Positions 57,131-64,000 of a stretch of DNA of 64,000 nt are shown piece after piece (the stretch's first letter is position 1; each line of letters opens with the position of its first letter). The translations under genes and the position numbers were made by a program. This DNA comes from Polytrichum commune (Eukaryota; Streptophyta; Polytrichopsida; Polytrichales; Polytrichaceae): the NCBI GenBank assembly GCA_950295325.1, contig OX485803.1:32477554-32541553 (forward strand), read 5' to 3'. The notes beneath the pieces are model-generated. The model made no database searches. It was given only the letters and a program-made list of their open reading frames with translations, and was not told the origin of the DNA.

Positions 57131-59786
57131 AAAAAACAACAACAAGTAGGTGATGGTTGTCCCTAAGGAACACCAACCCACTCGGTTGAATCGAAATGTG
57201 ATGTAAGTAATAAAGCGGAAGCAAAGGTAAGGCGGTGGCTGGAAATTGTTGATGTTGACGATGAAGATTGGCATCACAACCCGACGTCCAAATATTGATA
57301 GTATAACGACCCCAAAATACCACAGTTTACAACAACAACCTAATTACTGGAACAAGAGACAACCACAAGAAGAGAAGAAAAACCACCTACGAGCTTCGAC
57401 CTCACTCCACTTGCAGGCTCCGTAATCAAAAACCTTCTAAAATAAATTAGGGTAATGAGAAATTAGGGTTTGCAAAGAGTGGTCTTCCCCATCTCATCCT
57501 AAACCTTAAATTCCATGGATGAATGTTGTTCACATATTGGATGAAATATTCAATTGGACCTCTTATAGATTACCCACTTCACTATAATTGACTATGGGCC
57601 TAAAGGTAGAAATACAACTAGGATTATATGAATAATATGCCTAGTATATTTACAAAGTTAGAACAAATAATACATGCACCTTATGCATATTTTGTAACCC
57701 GTAGGCATATTTAATACCCCTTATGTGCACCCATGTGGGTCCATGTTTTTAACAACGAGTGCACCCCCAAGGGTAAAAACTTACAATCTAAGTACAAAAT
57801 TATAGCACATGTATAACTCCAAATAGTAAGTGATACTAAATACCCTAAACGGTGCAAACCTATTTACAAACAAATTACAAACACCCAAATTTCGGAAGGG
57901 TAAGAACCAAAAACTATGTACACATGAGAAACTTTGGTGCAAGAATTTCAATCAAGTGCACATGTACATACCTATACGAAGGTGAATGAGACCTCTAAAG
58001 TTGACGGCAAGAGCGCAAAGGTATTGGTGTGGGAGGCCTCCAGCAGCAAATTGAGGGAAGTTGCCCACAATAGGCCATGGCCAAAAGCCCTAGTGGAAGT
58101 TTCGTCTTCCCTCCTTGCATCTCTTGAACACAAAACAAAATTACAACATATTGTATAATAGAATTACGGCACCTAGAAATATTGATATGTGTATAGTGGT
58201 TGACAAGCTCCCATACATCGTCTCCATGATGGTGGGCAAAGTATGCATCCGCTTACACCGCCAATCAAGTTGGTATTGTTCCAAAAATGTATGGGCTGAT
58301 TCTATTCTTCTTCCTCTTCAATTAGATTCTTGGACCTTTTCCAAAAATCACATCCCACAAAAACACCCTAAATTACATAATGGGCGCAACAAGTTAGGGT
58401 TGAGCAAGTTCTTGTGCCCAAAACCACCTGCATTGTTATACCCCTAACCATTATCATAGTTAAATTCTACCTTCTATAATTATTTACTAGAAAAATCTCA
58501 TTTTTTATCAACAAAAGTCAAATTGATTGTTTAGATAGTATAGAACATTAACATCTTTATTTGATTTGATGAAAGCTTACATTACCATCAAAAAGTTTTG
58601 GCACCGTGTTACTCTAAATAGTAAGTGATGTTAAATACCATAAACATTTCAGTGAAATTGAAGGGTACCTATCAACACCAAGCATGGTGCCTATATCTTA
58701 TTGTGTGGGGTTTAGGTAGGTGTGTGTTATTCGGATTCATTTCTCACTATTGTCATCATGTACTAAGGGTTAATTAGACTTGTGTGATTCCCCACTTCTG
58801 AGTTGGTCCTCAAAAGCAAGCAAGTGAGTGGCGACCAACAAGATGACAATTTTAAGGAAGGAAACTTGCTTTGCCCTAGTCTTGTGACAATACTTCACGA
58901 AAGCCGTTTTGCAACTCTATTGGATTGCACATCTCCCTGGGTGGTCAGGTAACTCTCATCTTTAAAACAGTTGTTTCTAAGTTGCATCTAATGTAACTTA
59001 TGATTTGATGGTTTGGTATTTCACAAAGAGCGGCAAACTGCTTAGAACGAGGGCATTGAGAGGTATCCATTGTGTCTACTTTAGAGAGTGTTACATATTC
59101 AAATGTCAAATTCAAAGCTCATTAAAAGGACCTATGGCAGGGGCCACCATCTGGTATTTATTAATATTTCAAAGAAGTATTGACACCGCAAGGCACACCC
59201 TTGCACATTTAGTCCCATTAGCCTTTTTGTGGCTTCCCGGACTTTAAAATCAATTTCATTTCATTCAAAAGATGATGTTGTTAAGTTGACTTAGATCAAG
59301 TAACTTAATTAGCTTGTGGAAGTAGGATCAGACCATAATCAAAAAAGGCAACAAAACACAATAAAGTTTCAAGGACAGCCTGTGGTATAGGGAACACCTC
59401 AAGCATTGAGGTTACACACTACAAACTGGAGTTTACATTGTTTATGTGATTACTCACTGTGGGGCTGTAGTAGAAAACTTTCAGAAAAAGTTGCAGGGTA
59501 GCATTGTATCCTTGCCATAGCTTGGCATATCTAATTTCAGAGCTCAAAAGCTGAATGCAATAATCTATCTGTCACCTATTGTGATATAGATTGACAAGAT
59601 GTAAAAGAAATCTTCCAACCTGCTTGCATACAGAGTCATATATTGTCAAACCTTGCAGTGCAAGTACACAAGTCGTATTACCGGAATACAGATGACAGAT
59701 CATGAATACTGTAAGATTATTCGGAAATTATATGCACAAATATTAGCCAAGCCTCACCTGAGCCAATTCAACAAAAAATTGTTGGT
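57131..59786. other. intergenic, family-3 fragments only
   Basis: Fragments 'taactccaaatagtaagtg' (about 57812) and a similar block near 58610 match the end of the element at 14259-14462. No gene is supported. Confidence 0.35.
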
Positions 59787-60487
59787 TGTGAGCCCAAAAG
59801 GGTGCCCACATTTAGTCTTAGACCCTTGAAACGTTAGTTGATGCACTTTGAAGTAGCATGTTACTTCACAAAAATATAAAAAGAGTGAAATGTTAGTCTT
59901 AGAAGTACCATGTTGTAAGAGGCTAGGATGTGAGTTGTTATTGTGTTTTTACCTTCGGAAGGATTTGAGTGAATGAGGATAGGTAAGGAGAACTTGGATT
60001 GAGTAGTTAGTGAGTAGGCTAGTACAAATGGATGGAGACAACCAAAGTGACTCAAGAGGCAAGTGCATTCGAATTGGGATGAATGGAGGATCACATGGAG
60101 CGCACAAGTGGACCACCTCATCATGGCCACTTAATGGGGAAGGCCCAAGGAAGAATGCAAGGTGGAGGATAAGCAAATTCTCAAAGCACCAATCAAATCA
60201 CGAGTTAAGCATCGTGGTTTGAATTAAGTGGTGAGCGACGATTTGGGAAAGTAAGGGGAGAAAGTTATGGCGGCGGAAAGCGAAGGAGGCTAAGTTTGGG
60301 TTGAAGCATCCCAAGTTTGGTAAAGTGTGGTAGGTAGAAAGCCAAGGCTAGTTAAATGTTCGAATTAGGATCCTTGTTGATCATTTGAGGGAGGAAGACT
60401 TAGAAGATAGGATTGGCGCCTACTAAGTAGGAGGAAATCTCAAGGGCTTATCGTGAGCCTTGAGGGTGCTCACCCCCTCAAGCTTAC

Positions 60488-60494
60488 TATATAA
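60488..60494 (+). promoter_or_regulatory. probable LTR TATA box
   Basis: TATATAA occurs within a CT-rich context inside the putative LTR, suggesting transcription from about 60520 (start of the R region). Confidence 0.45.
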
Positions 60495-61007
60495 TCCCTC
60501 ATTCTTCCCTCACTCATCCTCTCTTTCCTTTGTGCTCCAAGGCACCCCACGAGTTATAAGTGTGGGTGTGGGAAGCCATATTGGAGCACATGTGTGTGCT
60601 TAGTTTTTAGTTTGAGAGCCAAGGCTTGTTAGCCTTGAAGAGGGCTTGACCTCTTGGTAGAATTAGTGTTGACGTGAAGGATTTTAAAGTTAATTCATGA
60701 TTCCAATTTGTGGTACTTAAAGTTCATGTTTTGAATACACGCGGTTGCAAGTTCCATGTTTAAGAGTTGAGCACTTGATGTTGTGATGAGTGCAAAAATA
60801 TACTTGTGTGGATTAGTTAGTCTTAGTGAAGTTAGGAAATTCTCTCTCCCCCTCTCCTCTCTAGGATTTTAGGATTTTAGGATTAGAGAAGAATTGTGTG
60901 ATTAGAAAGGGGTTGTTAGTAGAATTAGGGAAATTAGGTAGGAAGGTTAGTTAAGGGCTTGAATAATTAGTGAGGTAGTTGGGGATTATAACTACAAAGT
61001 TGTGGGT

Positions 61008-61285
61008 TTATGAAGGAGCTGGGTTTATGAAGGAGCTGGGTTTGTTTAGTTAGAAAGTAAAGAGCTGGGTTTATGAAGGAGCTGGGTTTGTTTAGTTAGA
61101 AAGTAAAGAGCTGGGTTTATGAAGGACCTGAGTTTGTTTAGTTAGAAGCTAAGGAGCTGGGTTCATGAAGGAGCTGGGTTTATGAAGGAGCTGGGTTTGT
61201 TTAGTTAGAAGCTAAGAAGCTGGGTTTATGAAGGAGCTAGGTTTATGTAATTAGAAAGTAAAGAGATGGGTTCATGAAGGAGCTT
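61008..61285. repeat. tandem repeat inside the LTR
   Basis: The phrase 'gagctgggtttatgaag' occurs about seven times. It alternates with 'gagctgggtttgtttagtta' and 'gaaagtaaa' spacers, so units vary between about 17 and 60 bp. It probably lies in the untranslated part of the LTR. Confidence 0.75.
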
Positions 61286-61983
61286 AGTAGATAGCCTACC
61301 TAATTAGCTCATAGACAAGTAGTTAGTTACATTATGCTAGTTAGTGTTATGGTGGCTTTCACAAGTAAATGTATTTGAGATTGACTATAGAGAATAGTGT
61401 TTTTTTTAACACTTGCATCCTCTCTTTAAAAATAAACCACGTGCACAAATTAATGGAGAATGTGGAGCACTCTCGCGATGGCAAGACAAAGGAAGCAAAG
61501 ACCAAAGGTGCGAGGGAGAGATTGACATAAGTCACATAAGTATTTCTTAATACTTAAAGGCTTATGTACGGTATGGAGACACCAAGTGAGACCTCTTATA
61601 GTAGCGATACGGAATACACAAGTGATAGTTCAAGTGGTAGTATAGAGTCAACGGCACGGACTCCATTTAGGAGAGGGATATCCTTAAGGGCTTGTGTAGC
61701 TAAAGCGGCCGGATGGACGTTAGAAGCAAACAAAGACAAAATAGCACCCGAGCATAAGGAGGTTAAAATAACATAGTTAACTTGTGCATTCTCCACATAC
61801 GTATTGAAATTGTACATTGAGTTGTTAAAAGTGAAATTCCAGTTAAATCCAAGACCACTTGAAGGGTGAACCTTGCACTATGGACTCATCCAAGTCCAAA
61901 TCCAATACCGCGGAGGAATGTGAGCCCAAACCCACTACTCGGACTACGGACGCTTAAGTGTGGGGGGTTTGGCCTCACATTAT

Positions 61984-62001
61984 TGGTGCGTCCGCCGGGA
62001 G
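61984..62001 (+). other. putative primer-binding site
   Basis: TGGTGCGTCCGCCGGGAG begins with TGG and can pair with a tRNA 3' end whose acceptor strand reads CGGACGC-A-CCA. This looks like a plant tRNA-Arg, as used by some Tat/Ogre-type Gypsy elements. The tRNA identity is from memory. Confidence 0.5.
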
Positions 62002-62888
62002 CGAAGCGGAAGGTAGTTACAAGACTTGGAGGCGACTAGGAGACTTGGAGGCAACTAGGAAAAATTGGAGACACAAACTTGAGAGAAGGGAAGGAGCACC
62101 CGAAACTCGGTAAGTATTCTCTCTTTGGGTTACATTTGAATTCATTGTATTTCAACTATTCCTTGGAATGAATTGCATTGTCAATTACGCAAATTCATTT
62201 TTGAGGAAGGAGCGCGGCGAAGGTACGTCCTCAACCTTTTTGGGGATTTGCTAAGAACTTAAAAGGAACCTATAACCGAGTAGCTCATTAAAACATTAGA
62301 GGGTAAATTCACCTTAGGACATTGAACTTTGACACTCACCTCGGGGTGAGTCTCAAAGTTTTGGGAGTTGTCATTTCATGCTCTAGATTAAATTAATATT
62401 TCACAAAGTTTATGGTGTTGTTACATTGAGTCACGATTGAGGGGAGTGCTAACTCACAGGGGGATGCGATTGCTCAAGGTATGTTTATTTCTTCAAAGTG
62501 AACTCATTAACTAATTAAGGAATGCCTTTTGTACTCGTGATTGTTGTTATCCGTTGTAGAGGGTAATTCCCGAATTGTGGATGGTGTGAGAAGTTGAAGG
62601 GTGAAGCCTCGACTTTTAACATAATCTACTCGGAAGGTCACCCCCTCACAATCGGTATTGTGGTGAGTGTTAATTTGCGGGAAGGTGCGGAGGTGATGCT
62701 CCGACTTAACCAAAAAATTAACATGAACATGCCTATCCCCTATTGGGATTCTTTCACCTAAGTGGGCTTGCAGGTTCTTTTCCTCACCTCCTAAAAAAAT
62801 TATAACCACACCAAGACAAGTGAAAATATTAAGAGGGGAATTGCTAGGATTATGTGTGGTCAAGTGAGGGTCGATCGATTCTTATGGA
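62002..62888 (+). other. retrotransposon leader before gag
   Basis: This untranslated stretch of about 890 bases lies between the primer-binding site and the first gag ATG. Only short frames are seen. An in-frame TGA at 62865 closes the gag frame upstream. Confidence 0.5.
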
Positions 62889-64000
62889 ATGCAAGGTAGG
62901 ACTCGCTCACAAAAACCAAGTTTGATAGTAGGACTAGAGAAATCTACTCGAAAGAGGCGGTCCTCTAAAATCAGTGATAGATTAGAACAAGATAATGTTA
63001 GAATAGAGAGTTGTTTGAACGTCGAACCTAGGACTAGGTCAATTCTAGACACCTTAGAACTTGGAGCTCAACTTGAAGAGGAGATCACTCCCTCCAAATT
63101 GAGTGGTGAAACTTCTTCGGAAAATTACACACTTAGAGAAGAATTCCCGGTAGAAGTTGATAGGGGATTGTTGAATAGTTCACCGGTCACCATGGCCGAG
63201 GAACGGGGGATGGATCCACCACCCATACCCCCAATTCCGCCCATACCTCCTATACCTCCAATAGACCCATTGGTTAGGCCAAGAGGCCTACCAATTGTGG
63301 TTCCACAAAATTTAGCGGCGATGGATATGCCATCTCATCTCCCTAAATTTTATGGGACCAAGGATGAGGACCCCTCTCGGCACATGGAACGGTATATCGA
63401 ACGGTTGGCTAGCTTCCTCATAACCGACCCGGGTTATTGGTTAGTGTGGTTTCCTACCACTCTAGAGGGGGAAGCCTATGAATGGTATCGGGATCATGCC
63501 GAGGGACATTTTAGGGGATGGGAACAATTACAAAGGGAGTTTCTTAACGAATTTAGGCCGGAAGTGGGTCAAAGTACCGCATTAAGGGCATTGTCGTCAT
63601 TGAAGCAAGGAAGGGAGGAAGAAATTTCGGCTTACATTAGGAGGTTTGATTTAGTGTGCACTAGATTTGTGGGTACCATGCTCAACGACGACACGCTAAA
63701 GCAATTTTTCATTCAAGGGTTTTTTAAGTCCGGAACTATTAGGGGTGTTCTAGAAAGGAATCCCTTGACCTTGGCGGATGCCAAGCGTGCGGCTAGAGAT
63801 ATTGAAAACTTGGATAAAGATCACGAAAGGCTATGGAGAAGGGAGGATGAATTGATCCCACAATTCATCCCCATACGCCCTAGGGTGGTAGCGGTAGAAC
63901 CCGCTAAGTATGAGAACCAAATTCCATATGCCATTGTGGACACCGGTCCCCGACCTTTAGCGGTTAGGGAACCGGCACCTCTTTTGGCACTACCGGCCCC
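62889..64000 (+). CDS. Ty3/Gypsy-type gag polyprotein, N-terminal part (runs off window)
   Basis: This frame stays open from ATG 62889 to the window edge (370 codons, no stop). Residues 1-100 are a charged, basic N-terminal region. A proline-rich run of repeated PPI units lies at about 109-127. From about residue 148 comes the Retrotrans_gag-type capsid region. It contains a LPKFYGTKDEDP start, the LEGEAYEWY motif (192-200), a GW..L...F...F spacing, QGREEEISAYIRRF, and an 'FFIQGF...' segment followed by A.R.A. helices. A second ATG at 63192 (residue 102) is an alternative start. Gag coats the RNA inside cytoplasmic particles. The intact frame suggests a fairly recent insertion. Zinc-knuckle, protease and polymerase would lie to the right. 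Confidence 0.85.
   Translation, partial: MQGRTRSQKPSLIVGLEKSTRKRRSSKISDRLEQDNVRIESCLNVEPRTRSILDTLELGAQLEEEITPSKLSGETSSENYTLREEFPVEVDRGLLNSSPVTMAEERGMDPPPIPPIPPIPPIPPIDPLVRPRGLPIVVPQNLAAMDMPSHLPKFYGTKDEDPSRHMERYIERLASFLITDPGYWLVWFPTTLEGEAYEWYRDHAEGHFRGWEQLQREFLNEFRPEVGQSTALRALSSLKQGREEEISAYIRRFDLVCTRFVGTMLNDDTLKQFFIQGFFKSGTIRGVLERNPLTLADAKRAARDIENLDKDHERLWRREDELIPQFIPIRPRVVAVEPAKYENQIPYAIVDTGPRPLAVREPAPLLALPA

Larger units (their letters stand above)
59787..61979 (+). mobile_element. putative 5' LTR of a Ty3/Gypsy-type retrotransposon
   Basis: The right end is placed at TCACA (61975-61979), four bases before a primer-binding-site-like sequence. The left end is placed at TGTGAGCCCAAAA (59787), which mirrors the right end read in complement (TGTGAGGCCAAA), giving the expected TG...CA borders and a length of about 2.2 kb. 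Inside are a TATA box (60488-60494) and a tandem repeat. The 3' LTR lies outside the window, so the left border cannot be confirmed. Confidence 0.5.

Overview
The window is nuclear DNA of a land plant. It has long intergenic spaces, genes split by many GT-AG introns, plant receptor-kinase and LRR genes, plant-type TATA promoters, and dense DNA transposons plus a Ty3/Gypsy-type LTR retrotransposon. The small tandem gene family on the left and the look of the hAT-transposase relic suggest a seed-free plant (moss, lycophyte or fern). That is an impression from memory and the species cannot be fixed from sequence alone.

Layout. Positions 1-17400 hold a dispersed tandem family of small (116-117 aa) intronless genes. 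There are three intact copies (330-683, 5467-5820, 12711-13061) and one broken copy (17035-17392), all on the + strand. The three intact copies share the 5' leader, the coding region and several hundred bases of 3' flank, and copies 2 and 3 also share a TATA promoter. The spaces between copies are filled by short terminal-inverted-repeat elements. These include a family whose ends start CACTA, a hAT-like element, and a 1.2-kb Mutator-like element nested in one of the CACTA-ended elements. Positions 17400-27900 are gene-poor, with foldback elements, simple repeats and unrecognised sequence.

Positions 29493-about 41340 hold a 24-exon LRR receptor-like kinase gene whose reading frame I could follow exon by exon (822 aa: signal peptide, LRR ectodomain, Cys-rich linker, one membrane segment, complete Ser/Thr kinase). 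Its introns carry a 420-bp near-perfect foldback, a tandem repeat and dispersed repeats. Positions 42365-43000 hold a LINE remnant on the - strand. Positions 45628-48760 hold a decayed hAT-type transposase on the - strand, into which two related hAT-like short elements have inserted. A third related element lies nearby, and all three have exact 8-bp target duplications. Positions 51138-55422 hold a 4-exon gene for a secreted LRR protein of the PGIP/DRT100 type (401 aa).

From about 59787 to the right edge lies the 5' part of a Ty3/Gypsy-like retrotransposon: a putative 2.2-kb 5' LTR, a primer-binding site resembling the tRNA-Arg 3' end, a leader, and an open gag frame running off the window. 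The two host LRR genes are both predicted to act at or outside the plasma membrane. Nothing seen here shows that they work together, but a repeat shared by their introns shows the same element family entered both. No tRNA, rRNA or CRISPR was found.
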